From Planctomycetales bacterium (lineage in GTDB: Bacteria; Planctomycetota; Planctomycetia; Pirellulales; Pirellulaceae), in assembly GCA_020426845.1 (NCBI GenBank), contig JAGQPF010000728.1, positions 1 to 64,000 of the forward strand: a stretch of 64,000 nt of DNA, given 5' to 3'. Below are positions 18,419 through 30,801 of this stretch, piece by piece (the stretch's first letter is position 1; each line of letters opens with the position of its first letter). The translations under genes were made by a program, and so were the position numbers. The notes beneath the pieces are model-generated. The model searched no databases, was not told where the DNA came from, and saw only the letters and a list, made by a program, of their open reading frames with translations.

Positions 18419-20881
18419 TTAGCCATCCAATCGCTTAAGGGCATCCATTGCGGCAGCCTTGACCTTCTCCGAGTGACTTTCCAGAGCCCGTTCGATTGCC
18501 TCGCGATCGTGCTCCGTTGCTGAGCGAATCAGATTTGGGAGAAACTCTTCGGCAGCGTCACACACATCCTTACGCTGCGACTTGAGTGCGTCAGCCAGGT
18601 AGTCGAACGCCTGCCGCCACGTGCCAATACGCGACAGCGTTTCGATCGCCAGTGGCGCCAACTTCTCGTCATCGAGATGCTGCGCTACGTCGGGAATCAG
18701 CGTCGCAAATTCCGGACCCATACGCTTCAGCAGCTTGAGCATTCGGGTGCGGGCACACTCAAAGCCGCGCGCGTCGTCATTGTCCCAAGGAGAGTCAAGT
18801 AAGCGTGCAATGAGGGGAATCAATGCCTCGGGCGGCGCCGACATCAGATGCCCCACGGCATACTTAACCATTGATGCCGCAGGATACGATGGCTGTTCGT
18901 TCCCGTCTGGCAACGACCCAAGCAAAAAGCTAATTGCATCTGGCTGAAGCTCTGCACCAAGGTAGCTGAGGAAAGGCAAGACATCATCGCTCAATAACGG
19001 TGCGTTCTCTCTCCGTTCATCCGCTCGTAGCCGGAAGCCATGCAAAAGCTCCGGGATCAGCGGCCTGATCCGTTCTGGTTGAATGCGGGATATCGCACCC
19101 GCGGCGAAATACTGGAGAAAGGGCTTCTTCATCGCCGCTTCGAGGAATGGAAGCGCAGCCTCAGCATCTGCCCCCAATTGTGCCAGTTCCCATGTCGCGT
19201 CGCGCTGTGCCCGGCTATTCTCGTCGTTTAGCAATTCCGCAACCAACTCCACGACGCGGTCACTTGTTTCCGGCCCCATTTGCAATCGCAACTCGACGAC
19301 ACTTGAATAGGGGGAAGAGTCGATATCGTCGGGCGAAATCGCCCGCAATGCATCCGCGGCAGCGCGGCGTACAACACTGGATTTGCTGCCCTGCAATTCT
19401 CGCAATTTGGGAACTGCCTCAGAAGCTGCCGGGCCTAAATGTCCCAAAAGGCGAGCGGCACGCTGCTGTGCGGCGGGAGCTTGGTCCAACGCTAACATTG
19501 CGCATTCGACGACCTGTTGCGGGTCTTCTTCGGCGACTTCTAGCAGAATCTCCTCAGCTGCCCGGCTGAGTCCAGAACTAGAACCTGACAGATGCTCCGC
19601 AAGACCGTCGACGCTGCGGGTGGCGAAGGTATCAATCACGTTGAGTGCCCGCTCCGACAATTTCGCGATCATCTCGCTATTCCCGGATGACAAGCTCTTG
19701 AGCGTCTCAACAGCACAATCTGCCCACATTGCCCCATGGATGATCTTCTCGATGATGATCCGTTGTAGGTTTTCATCCTGTTCGATTCGGAGCCGTTCAA
19801 CGAGTGCCGCAATACATCGTGGTGCGAGGGTGCGGGCAGCACGCTTGGCGTTCTTGCGCCACTCGGTGGGAGGTGCGTGGTCGTGGAGCGGATTTGCGTC
19901 AAAGGCCGTTTCCAAGACATCTTCAATGCCAATGGCCGCAGAAATGCGCATCATATCATCGCTTTCGTCATTGAGTGCGCGATTAAGAATGTCGATCTTG
20001 ACGGGCGAAGTTGTGTGCCATCCGCTCAATTCGTACAGGGCAGTTTCGCGTAGATCGGAGTCCTGTGCCTGAAACAGGTTCAAAAGGATCTGAGCGTATT
20101 CGTCCTCGCATGCCCCTAATGCCTGCAAAGCTTCGGAAACGAACCACCGTTTCTCTTTCCATTGTTTGATCACAATGAACTGATCGCCGGGAGGTTTCGA
20201 GGCGTCCACCAGCACGGCCGACGCCTCGCCAGGCACATCCTCTGCGATTTGGATCGAGGCGATGGCGGCCGCGGCCCGAACCAAAGGCCGGTCGTCACCG
20301 ACCAATTCGAGCAGCAGTCCCAGGTCGTCAGCTCGTCGAAACGTCCCTAGAGCAAGCGTCAATTCTGCCAATGCCGCCGCATCCCGCTCCCGCTCGATCT
20401 GCTCGCACAAGGCGTCTGCTGCCTGATCGGTGTCTGCGGCAGCACAGTGGGTTGCCAACCAACCAGCGTGGGAGCGGACAGCCGGATTGTCATCATGCAA
20501 CAGCGCCTTGTAGAGGGGCAATCCGGAGCGAACCGCGTTGACGACTTCCCTTGAGTACTCATCGAGACGCTTCTCGTTCAGAGGCCCGTAATCCGCTCCC
20601 GGAATCCAGAAGTAGAGATAGTCGAGAAGGGTCGCTCGGTCAGGAACCGCGTCATAACTCGCCAGTTCCACAAGGAGCCGGGCAACGACGGGCGTAGAAC
20701 TGTAGATGCTTCCTTGGTGGTACACCGCACTCCAGAGTTCAGACCAAGCCGCGTCGCGATCTTGCTTGTTCTCCGAACAGAGTCCATCCAGCATCTTTGG
20801 GACATCAGAAGCATCGCCATAAGCGTGGCCAAGCGCGTACCAATCTATTTCTTCCAGGCGATCGTGAAGTGGATTTCTCAT
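18419..20881 (-). CDS. Large HEAT-repeat protein, immunity-type
   Basis: The 820-residue protein is built of repeated helix pairs ending in the HEAT/PBS-lyase pattern (AVRSHAGWLATHCAA, PLVRAAAAIASIQIA, VVRRAAADALRAI, AQRDATWELAQLGADAEAAL, KAAAMDALKRLD). The N-terminal region AAWSELWSAVYHQGSIYSS, then TPVVARLLVEL, is shared with HEAT proteins found beside polymorphic toxins and SMI1-type immunity genes in other bacteria. ATG 20881 has a GGAAGGA site upstream and is preferred over the GTG at 20920. It lies 38 bp after the propeller gene, so the two probably form a unit. Partner unknown. Confidence 0.75.
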   Translation of the reverse strand: MRNPLHDRLEEIDWYALGHAYGDASDVPKMLDGLCSENKQDRDAAWSELWSAVYHQGSIYSSTPVVARLLVELASYDAVPDRATLLDYLYFWIPGADYGPLNEKRLDEYSREVVNAVRSGLPLYKALLHDDNPAVRSHAGWLATHCAAADTDQAADALCEQIERERDAAALAELTLALGTFRRADDLGLLLELVGDDRPLVRAAAAIASIQIAEDVPGEASAVLVDASKPPGDQFIVIKQWKEKRWFVSEALQALGACEDEYAQILLNLFQAQDSDLRETALYELSGWHTTSPVKIDILNRALNDESDDMMRISAAIGIEDVLETAFDANPLHDHAPPTEWRKNAKRAARTLAPRCIAALVERLRIEQDENLQRIIIEKIIHGAMWADCAVETLKSLSSGNSEMIAKLSERALNVIDTFATRSVDGLAEHLSGSSSGLSRAAEEILLEVAEEDPQQVVECAMLALDQAPAAQQRAARLLGHLGPAASEAVPKLRELQGSKSSVVRRAAADALRAISPDDIDSSPYSSVVELRLQMGPETSDRVVELVAELLNDENSRAQRDATWELAQLGADAEAALPFLEAAMKKPFLQYFAAGAISRIQPERIRPLIPELLHGFRLRADERRENAPLLSDDVLPFLSYLGAELQPDAISFLLGSLPDGNEQPSYPAASMVKYAVGHLMSAPPEALIPLIARLLDSPWDNDDARGFECARTRMLKLLKRMGPEFATLIPDVAQHLDDEKLAPLAIETLSRIGTWRQAFDYLADALKSQRKDVCDAAEEFLPNLIRSATEHDREAIERALESHSEKVKAAAMDALKRLDG

Positions 20882-20919
20882 CGGGCACGTCCTTCCAGAT
20901 TCTTCGGCCAGCGGTGACA

Positions 20920-22548
20920 CTAGAACTCAAGAGCGTACAGAAGTAGCCTGGCATCAATCGTCCCGATGGCCAAACGCGATCCGTTCGCCGCAATTGCGGT
21001 GGCAACCGAAGGCGCGTCGCCGATCTTCACTGCGCCCTGAAATAGCACGCTTCCGTCTTCGATACTTAGTAAGCCAATTTCGCCATCGGTCAACGCGTAC
21101 GCCAGGAACTCCTCGCCGATTATCGCCATCGAAGTGACAAGCGCTGAGACTTCCGTTGTCCAAAGTGCCCTGCCGGTCGCAACATTACATCTCTGTATCT
21201 TCTTTGAGCTTTGGCCAGGACACGGATCATAGACGGAGAACGAGCGAAGCAGTGAACCGTTAGGACCCCAGCATGCCGAGCCATTCATCAGATGTGACTT
21301 CGCGTCGTCCCATTTGAATACGGGACTCACTGAACCGTCGGAGTTGAAGCGGCATAGTCGCTTGTGCTCGTGTGACGATGGCGGAGTCCCTTGAAGGAAA
21401 TAGAGACCGTCGCCACCATCCAATCGCATGAAGTGATTGAAGCAATCGTAGTGGCCGAGGTCGCCGGCAAATACTTGGTTCAGCTCGCTTGTAAGCACTT
21501 GGTCCATACGGCCCCGCTTACGTTGCCAGTCGCCTGGATCACGGCAAAGCAGATTGCCCTTGTCATCCATCGAAATCACGACGGCCCCGTCGAATTCATG
21601 CACCTGCTCAAGTCCAGATGAGACGAGTCGAAACAACGTAGACCGATCATCGGTTGTCTCAGAATAGTTGGCGCGTCGGACCACATGCACCAACGGTCCA
21701 TTAGGACCGCCAAGGATTTGCACGCCGAACCCCTCGCCCGTCACTTGTACTTCGCGCTCCCCGTTGACATTCCACACCTCGATATGGCAGTTGTCATGCA
21801 CCAGCGCAATTCGTTCAGCAGTAATCCAACGGACATCCCACGCTCTCGCGCGCTCTTCATAGTTGGCTGAGCCACCAAGCGCAGCGTCGAATCGCTGTCG
21901 TCGCTCCTTAAAATGCATTGGTGGCGTCGAGAACCCGAGACTCCCGGGGTCCAGCGGCACGAGATCGACAAGCCGTGGATCGCCTTCGCCCTGCGGCAAC
22001 TTGAAGCCAGCTTCAATCGCGTCACGAAGGTCATCAAGAATCAGCCCGACACAAGTCTCTAATGCTTCATTTTCTTCGCCGCCAAACTCGTCTTCAAAGC
22101 GTGGACGCAATGTCACGGCTAAACGGCTCGAGTCAACAAAACGGCACTGGACAACCTCTCTGGACTCCCCCAAGAGATTGCGGACCTCGCCTGTCTCCCA
22201 ATTCCACAACCAGAGATCACCCTCGAACATATAGCCGCCATCGTACGAGCCTGTTCCGACCGCGATGATCGGCTGCGTTGGATGGAAGGCGATATCGTTG
22301 ACTGGGAAGTGCGCCTCGTCAAAAACGCCAAGCAGGCGCTCAAAACCTCGCGAGTAGAGACTAATCCGATGTCGTAGCCGTTGCCCATCGTAGATTGCAC
22401 GCCCGGGCCAATATAAGAGATCAAAGTCGCTGCAAAGAGCGATCACCTGGCCATCGTCCCTCTGGAATCCGCCGGCGGGACGCCCCGTTTCTGCGAACGG
22501 CCGTGGCGTCAGTTCGGCTTGAAATTGCAATACTGGCATGTCGGTCAA
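20920..22548 (-). CDS. Cytoplasmic WD40-like beta-propeller protein
   Basis: The 542-residue protein lacks a signal peptide and shows repeated propeller blades: VNDIAFHPTQPIIAVGTGSY, GDLWLWNWETGEVRNLLGES, VRWITAERIALVHDNCHIEV, WNVNGEREVQVTGEG and IGEEFLAYALTDGEIGLLSI. A central insertion (about residues 160-230) is charged and carries FKERRQRFDAAL. It is directly followed by the HEAT-repeat gene. Both are scaffold folds that bind proteins, which fits an immunity or inhibitor pair, though this is inference from context. Composition is less GC-rich than the surrounding chromosome. Confidence 0.65.
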   Translation of the reverse strand: MTDMPVLQFQAELTPRPFAETGRPAGGFQRDDGQVIALCSDFDLLYWPGRAIYDGQRLRHRISLYSRGFERLLGVFDEAHFPVNDIAFHPTQPIIAVGTGSYDGGYMFEGDLWLWNWETGEVRNLLGESREVVQCRFVDSSRLAVTLRPRFEDEFGGEENEALETCVGLILDDLRDAIEAGFKLPQGEGDPRLVDLVPLDPGSLGFSTPPMHFKERRQRFDAALGGSANYEERARAWDVRWITAERIALVHDNCHIEVWNVNGEREVQVTGEGFGVQILGGPNGPLVHVVRRANYSETTDDRSTLFRLVSSGLEQVHEFDGAVVISMDDKGNLLCRDPGDWQRKRGRMDQVLTSELNQVFAGDLGHYDCFNHFMRLDGGDGLYFLQGTPPSSHEHKRLCRFNSDGSVSPVFKWDDAKSHLMNGSACWGPNGSLLRSFSVYDPCPGQSSKKIQRCNVATGRALWTTEVSALVTSMAIIGEEFLAYALTDGEIGLLSIEDGSVLFQGAVKIGDAPSVATAIAANGSRLAIGTIDARLLLYALEF

Positions 22549-22967
22549 ACGGGTTCGCGGGCTGAAATGGACTGCGAAGTCGACGGCCCAGAACTAGAAT
22601 GAAGGGTCAGAGCCAATCCGGCAAGTCGGCACGATGGAGACGACACGCGTTGACGACATCAGGTTCTTAGAGCAATCTTGGCGACAACACGAGGTCGATG
22701 CTGAAGAACAACCCGGGCTCGAGAATTCGGCCGCCGATCAAGGGGCTGAGCGGCCCTTCCGGGCCGCGAGCAGCGGTTGGTCTTTTTGCTGTGGTTGGTG
22801 CCACGCGCTTCGGGCGGCCCGGAAGGGCCGACCTACGGTCCACAATGCAAGCGGTCGGGAGGACCGCGACATGGCAGCACATCATGCGAGTGCGAATCGA
22901 ACGAAAGAACATGCTTCACGACATGACACCCAGCACCAACCAAGCTGAAAAGCCGAGAACCGCGACT
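22549..22967. other. Intergenic region with palindromic repeat pair
   Basis: About 420 bp without a supported gene. It holds two GC palindromes (22750-22767 and 22814-22830). The open frame continuing upstream of the amidohydrolase has no signal-peptide logic and is probably non-coding. No promoter assigned. Confidence 0.5.
22750..22830. repeat. Paired GC palindromes
   Basis: gcggcccttccgggccgc (22750-22767) is a 7-bp stem with a 4-base loop. A second copy in inverted form, gcggcccggaagggccg, lies at 22814-22830. The two could also pair with one another over about 17 bp to make a cruciform or RNA hairpin upstream of the amidohydrolase gene. Confidence 0.6.
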
Positions 22968-26396
<3,429 letters not shown>

Positions 26397-26420
26397 AAAA
26401 ACGGGAAAAACAAATTTCCC
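26397..26420 (-). terminator. Candidate intrinsic terminator (minus strand)
   Basis: gggaaa-aacaaa-tttccc (26403-26420) forms a 6-bp stem; read on the minus strand it is followed by g and five T residues (26401-26397). It lies about 120 bp downstream of the esterase gene stop and immediately after the amidohydrolase stop on the other strand, between two convergent genes. Confidence 0.5.
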
Positions 26421-26542
26421 CGGCGGATTGGCTTTCGGACCAAATCGCAGCGGAAAACGTCCAAGTGCCAAACCGCAATTCGGGAAGTTGTTTTCCCTCG
26501 ATCCTTAGCAACCTTCAACGTCAACACTCGTCCCAGCAACCT

Positions 26543-27703
26543 TCACTGCTTTTGGCTCTTCCATTTGGCCAGGAACTCACGCTCCATTTGGCGGACTTCC
26601 GCGGTGGAGAACTGCGGACCGCCGTGGCCGGCGCCATCGATGACATGCAGCTTGCTCGCCACGCCCGCGGCCTGCAGCGCCGCATGCAAGGACTCGCTTT
26701 GATTGAGCGGCACCGTGCGATCGGCGCGGCCGTGAATGATCAGAAACGGCGGATCGTCTTTGTCGACATAGGTGATGGGATTGAGCCGCTTGATTCCGTC
26801 GAGCTTCGTGAGCACCTCGCCGCCGCCCAACAACTTGGACTCCGGTGAGCCATCGCGGTTGTGCCCCTCGTAGCCCTCGGTCGTCACGAACTGCTTGAAG
26901 TCCGTGGGACCGTAGAGATCGAGCACCGCTTGCACGCGACTTGATTGATCGGGCCAGCCGCCACTGCCTTCGAGCTCCTTGACGTCGCCCGACGTGCCCA
27001 ACAAGGCCGCCAAGTGGCCTCCGGCGGAGCTGCCGCCCACGGCGATTCGGCTCGCGTCGATGTGATACTGCTCCGCGTGCGCTCGCAAGAAACGAATGGC
27101 GCACTTGCAGTCCTCAATCTGGGCCGGGAATGGCGCCTCTCCGGTCAGTCGATACTCGATCGTGGCAGCGACAAAGCCCTGCCCCACGAGCTCGGGCAGC
27201 CGTCGCAACCCGGACTCTTTGTTGCCCGCTTGCCAACCGCCGCCGTGCACCCAAACGAAGGCGGGAAGTCGCTCGCCAGGCGGGTCTTTCGGCGTCGCCA
27301 GATGCATTTTCAATTCGCGGCCACCGCCCACACCAAACACCACGTCGCGATGCAACTGCACGTTCTCCGGGACCGCGAATCTTCCCATGCCCGCACGCTC
27401 CGCCGCGGCAAAGTCCTCTCGTGTCAACACTTCGTCACCGTTTCGGTCCAGCCGCTGAAAGAGTCGCGGCGGTCCACCGAACTCATCCTTGGTCACCTTT
27501 CCGTCCCGGTTCGCATCTTCGCGCCGCAAGACCTCTTCGAACGAGATCCGGGGGCGAGCCGGCAGCTGTGGCGGCTGGCCCCAAAGTGTTCCGCTCGCCA
27601 GCAGCGTTGCCGTCACGACAAGCCCAGTCGCTCCACCCACGCCACGGCTGCCTCGCCGTGCGGTCCGACACACCCAAGATGAAGCGAGCGTTGTTGATCC
27701 CAT
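26543..27703 (-). CDS. Exported alpha/beta-hydrolase (BD-FAE/HSL-like esterase) with N-terminal EF-hands
   Basis: The 386-residue product has a signal peptide ([16 protein letters not shown]). Two EF-hand-like loops follow ([12 protein letters not shown] and [12 protein letters not shown]). The esterase domain shows the oxyanion motif [11 protein letters not shown], nucleophile elbow GGSSAGGH, acid region HGRADRTVP and terminal catalytic His in GAGHGG. It belongs to the carboxylesterase/lipase group often found in planctomycete polysaccharide degradation. ATG 27703 has a GGAG site 10 bases upstream and is preferred over the GTG at 27727 that overlaps the previous stop. It is co-oriented and 20 bp from the coiled-coil protein gene. 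Confidence 0.85.
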   Translation of the reverse strand: MGSTTLASSWVCRTARRGSRGVGGATGLVVTATLLASGTLWGQPPQLPARPRISFEEVLRREDANRDGKVTKDEFGGPPRLFQRLDRNGDEVLTREDFAAAERAGMGRFAVPENVQLHRDVVFGVGGGRELKMHLATPKDPPGERLPAFVWVHGGGWQAGNKESGLRRLPELVGQGFVAATIEYRLTGEAPFPAQIEDCKCAIRFLRAHAEQYHIDASRIAVGGSSAGGHLAALLGTSGDVKELEGSGGWPDQSSRVQAVLDLYGPTDFKQFVTTEGYEGHNRDGSPESKLLGGGEVLTKLDGIKRLNPITYVDKDDPPFLIIHGRADRTVPLNQSESLHAALQAAGVASKLHVIDGAGHGGPQFSTAEVRQMEREFLAKWKSQKQ

Positions 27704-27723
27704 CGATGTTGCATCTCCGCTTG

Positions 27724-28392
27724 TCACATGCCGAGTTCTTGGATCTCGTCAGCCTCCTGCCGGAGCCGCTCGGCCAAGCGGCGTGTCCGACGCGCTCGCG
27801 CGGGCAGGCTGGACTCAATTTGGCGGGCGTGTTGCTCCAATTCGGCCGCGGCGTCGCGCAGCGTTGTGGCCACGACGGGAACCTCGGGGCCGAGCGAAAG
27901 CTCCGGCGCGGCGGCCTCGTACTCCGGCGCAGGTGGCACGAGCGGACCTGGCTCGGTCAACCCTTGGGGTTGTTCATCCAAGGCGCGTTGAAGCAGTTCC
28001 ACAAAGGTGTCGTCGTTCTCATCCTCCAAGAACGTGCCCTTCAGTGGGCTGCCGATCTGCTGTCGCAGCTTGAGCATCTGTTGGATCCGCGGGTCAAGCT
28101 CCGCCGGCTCGCGATCTCGGGTGGGCTGGGGCAGCTTGGCCGCTTGTCGCTGCGGCAACAATGCATCGAGGTCTGCAGGATCGCCCAATTTCGGCGCCTC
28201 CGCCGGAGAAAAATTCGGCAAGGCTGGCGAGGTTGGCGCCACCTCGGGAGCCGGCTCCGCGACAGGTTCGTCGCGTGGCACGGTACGAGCGGCCTCCTCG
28301 CCGGACGAAGGCGCCGGAGGCGTGCTGTGCAGCCAGGTGGCGATGGCCAGCAAATTCACGACGAGCAACAATCGAAACGCATAGTTGGGCAT
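27724..28392 (-). CDS. Membrane-anchored acidic/Pro-rich protein with C-terminal coiled coil
   Basis: The 222-residue protein has one N-terminal membrane segment ([16 protein letters not shown]), then a long Pro/Ala/Glu-rich linker, and a C-terminal helical stretch ([37 protein letters not shown]) likely to be a coiled coil. It has no recognised family. The start ATG has a strong GGAGGTGA site. It is the first gene of a two-gene unit with the EF-hand esterase, so it may anchor or organise that exported enzyme; that is only positional inference. Confidence 0.65.
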   Translation of the reverse strand: MPNYAFRLLLVVNLLAIATWLHSTPPAPSSGEEAARTVPRDEPVAEPAPEVAPTSPALPNFSPAEAPKLGDPADLDALLPQRQAAKLPQPTRDREPAELDPRIQQMLKLRQQIGSPLKGTFLEDENDDTFVELLQRALDEQPQGLTEPGPLVPPAPEYEAAAPELSLGPEVPVVATTLRDAAAELEQHARQIESSLPARARRTRRLAERLRQEADEIQELGM

Positions 28393-28395
28393 AGG

Positions 28396-28403
28396 TCACC
28401 TCC
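28396..28403 (-). promoter_or_regulatory. Strong ribosome-binding site for the 28392 start
   Basis: On the minus strand GGAGGTGA lies three bases before the ATG at 28392, an almost perfect match to the anti-Shine-Dalgarno sequence with short spacing; it fixes the start. Confidence 0.7.
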
Positions 28404-28471
28404 GTGTTGTGAGCCAACGCCGCGATTTTATCCGTGTTAGGGCACTGCGACCAACACCAATTCGGCCAAGA

Positions 28472-28509
28472 ACGAGCCAACGGCGTGCTAGGCGCACGCC
28501 GTTGTTCGT
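28472..28509. repeat. Long perfect hairpin downstream of tsf
   Basis: caacggcgtgc and gcacgccgttg form an 11-bp perfect stem around the loop taggc, extended outward by acga/tcgt with small bulges. It lies about 120 bp after the tsf stop and could end or protect the rpsB-tsf transcript, but there is no T-run, so it is not a classical intrinsic terminator. It may equally be a dispersed palindromic repeat. Confidence 0.6.
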
Positions 28510-28630
28510 GAAAATCGTGGCTGGAATGGTAGCGGGTTGTGCCAGTGGCTCACCGCCACGGCGGCGAGGGTGAGGTCAGCGCGGTCGAATAACGGACTCG
28601 CCCCGAGCGCCGCCTGCCAGCTGGCCGCTA

Positions 28631-29473
28631 TCAGACATTCGAGCCGCCGCTGCCGCCAAGCTCCCAGTGCACGAAGGCCTTGACCTGGATGCCGTTGGCC
28701 GCGGCGAATTTGCCGACCGTCTGGCTGTCGTCCTTCACGTAGGGCTGCTCGAGCAACACTCGGTCGGCGAAGTAGTTGCGCATCCGACCGTCGACCATCT
28801 TGTCGACGATGTTCTCCGGCTTGCCCTCTTGCAAAGCGGCATCGCGAAGCGCCGAACGCTCACGCTCGACGTCTTCGGCGCTGAGGTCCTCCACCGAAAG
28901 CGCGGCGGGCCGCATCGCGGCGATGTGCATGGAAATGTCCTTGGCCAGCTCGTCCGTGCCGCCCTCGACCTGGATCAGCACACCGTGCACGGTGCCGGCG
29001 TTGTGGCAGTAGCCGCCGCATGACCCCTCGTAACGCTGCATGCGTCCGACGTTGAACACCTCGCGAATCCGGTTGAAGAGGTCGTCCTTCTGCTCAGCGA
29101 GCGTCATGCCGGCCTTGCTCGGGGAGGGCTGAGCCAGCAGCTCTTCCGCCGTGGCAACGCCGCTCTTGGCAAGCCCTTCGGCCAAATCGTTGCAAAGCTG
29201 AATGAACTCGTCGTTGTTGGTCACCGGAGCGCTCTCGCACTGCAGTTCGACGATGGCGCCATAGTCGCCGCCGATCGCCCCGTAGATGCCGAACCGGCCG
29301 AAGGAGGTCTCGCGGTCGCCACGTTTGCTGAGCACCTGAGCGCCTCGCTCACGCAGCCACGCCTTGGCGGCCTCGGCGTCGCCGTTGCACTCGGTAAGCG
29401 CCTTCTTGCAGTCCATCATCGGCAGTCCCGTCTCGCTTCGCAAATTGCGGACGGCTTCGGCGGTGATCGCCAT
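28631..29473 (-). CDS. tsf: Elongation factor Ts
   Basis: The 280-residue EF-Ts recharges EF-Tu with GTP. The N-terminal UBA-like module with the signature ETGLPMMDCKKALTE is intact, and GRFGIYGAIGGDYGAIVELQ and the MHIAAMRPAALSVEDLS region are present. It lies downstream of rpsB on the same strand in the usual rpsB-tsf order, with a 290-bp gap that could hold a secondary promoter or RNA structure. Length is normal. Confidence 0.96.
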   Translation of the reverse strand: MAITAEAVRNLRSETGLPMMDCKKALTECNGDAEAAKAWLRERGAQVLSKRGDRETSFGRFGIYGAIGGDYGAIVELQCESAPVTNNDEFIQLCNDLAEGLAKSGVATAEELLAQPSPSKAGMTLAEQKDDLFNRIREVFNVGRMQRYEGSCGGYCHNAGTVHGVLIQVEGGTDELAKDISMHIAAMRPAALSVEDLSAEDVERERSALRDAALQEGKPENIVDKMVDGRMRNYFADRVLLEQPYVKDDSQTVGKFAAANGIQVKAFVHWELGGSGGSNV

Positions 29474-29527
29474 CGGTCTCTCCTCCAGGTTGGTATGGGA
29501 CCCGTGAAAGGTCGAATAAAGTTTGGG

Positions 29528-29546
29528 AGGCCGTTGAAAAACACCT
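29528..29546. repeat. aggccgttgaaaaacacct dispersed repeat, copy 1
   Basis: This 19-mer (first base aside) recurs as aggccgttgcaaaacacct at 48104-48122 and aggccgttgaaaaacacct at 63919-63937. Here it lies in the rpsB-tsf gap. Flanking sequence differs between copies. Possibly the end of a small mobile element or a conserved dispersed motif. Confidence 0.7.
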
Positions 29547-29764
29547 GATCCGGCGAATCGCAGATCGGGAGAGCTTTTCCCTCGGTCCCTGGTTTGAAAT
29601 CGCGAATGCGGACGACGCGGGCGACTCGGGCGACGTCAGCCACGCGACGAATGCGGCACAAGGCCGATCAGGCGTGTGGTCCGCGTCGCCTCCCACTGAC
29701 GCAGGCGCGCAATGGAAGGTTCATTCCGGCCGATCAATCCGGAGGCGAGCGACCGCGACGGCAA

Positions 29765-30514
29765 CTACAGGTTCGGCTTGTCCTCGGCCGACGGGCCGGC
29801 ATCGGCCTCCGCCTTCGCCTTGGCCTGGCTGGCGACGCTCTTGGTGCCTTCCAGCACCGCGTCAGCCAACTCCTTGGCCATCAGCTCGATCGAGCGGATG
29901 CCGTCATCATTGCCGGGGATCGGCAGATCGACGGTATCGGGATCACAATCGGTATCGATCAAGGCCACCGTGGTGATGCCCAATTTGCGGGCCTCCTTGA
30001 TGGCGTTGCGCTCCTTGTTGGGATCGAAAACGACGAGGCACTCCGGCGGGCGGTTCATCAATCGCAAGCCGTTGAGGTTGCGGTACATCTTCCGGTACTC
30101 GCGGTTCAAGGCCGACTGCATCTTCTTGGAGTACGCGTCCAGCTCGTCGCTTTCGCGCAGCCGCTCCAGTTCTTCGAGCCGGCCGAGGCGACTGCGAACG
30201 GTGCGGAAATTCGTCAAGGCGCCACCCAGCCAGCGCTCGCTGACGAACGGCATATTGCAGCGCGACGCTTCACGCTCAATCGCGGAACTAGCCTGTCGCT
30301 TCGTGCCGACGAACAGCACCAAGCTGCCTTGCGCGGCGACCTGAGACAGATACTTCTTGGCTCGCAACAATCCGCGCACCGTTTCGCGGAGGTCGATCAG
30401 GTGAATCAGGTGCTTCTTGGCGTAAATGTACGGCTTCATTTTCGGGTTCCAGCGGCTCGCGCGGTGACCGTAATGAACCCCGGCCTCAATCAAATCCTTC
30501 ACCAACTCGGACAT
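29765..30514 (-). CDS. rpsB: 30S ribosomal protein S2
   Basis: The 249-residue S2 begins [20 protein letters not shown] and contains [39 protein letters not shown] and [19 protein letters not shown], all hallmark S2 segments. ATG 30514 has a GGAG site; the longer upstream open frame has no S2 similarity. The C terminus has a short Lys/Ala/Glu extension ([18 protein letters not shown]). First gene of the rpsB-tsf pair. Confidence 0.97.
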   Translation of the reverse strand: MSELVKDLIEAGVHYGHRASRWNPKMKPYIYAKKHLIHLIDLRETVRGLLRAKKYLSQVAAQGSLVLFVGTKRQASSAIEREASRCNMPFVSERWLGGALTNFRTVRSRLGRLEELERLRESDELDAYSKKMQSALNREYRKMYRNLNGLRLMNRPPECLVVFDPNKERNAIKEARKLGITTVALIDTDCDPDTVDLPIPGNDDGIRSIELMAKELADAVLEGTKSVASQAKAKAEADAGPSAEDKPNL

Positions 30515-30801
30515 TGTCAATCTCCAGGTCACAAGACATGCAGCCGGCCGTTGCCGCGCCACACAGGCTCCCGTCGCTCGCGAGGCAACCCTCGGAGTCG
30601 TGAGCCTTCGTCCTTTAGGACCGCTCAGGAAACGAAAAACGGCACTCCACGTCCCTGTTCGGCCCAAAGAGCCTACTAGTCGCGGAAATGCCACCAAACG
30701 AACCGCACAGTTTAGCAGCTCGCTCCGACCGCCAAAAGGGCGGCTGAGGCCGATTTCGGCGGCCAATCCCGCAACCGGGGAAGACCGCTTGGCCCATCCG
30801 T

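Noticed and set aside
22698-22967. Longer N terminus of the amidohydrolase (start 22698)
   Set aside because: The extra 90 residues cover palindromic repeats; the signal peptide starts at 22968.
27130-28440. 436-residue forward ORF across the esterase genes
   Set aside because: It crosses two supported reverse genes; no motif or signal.
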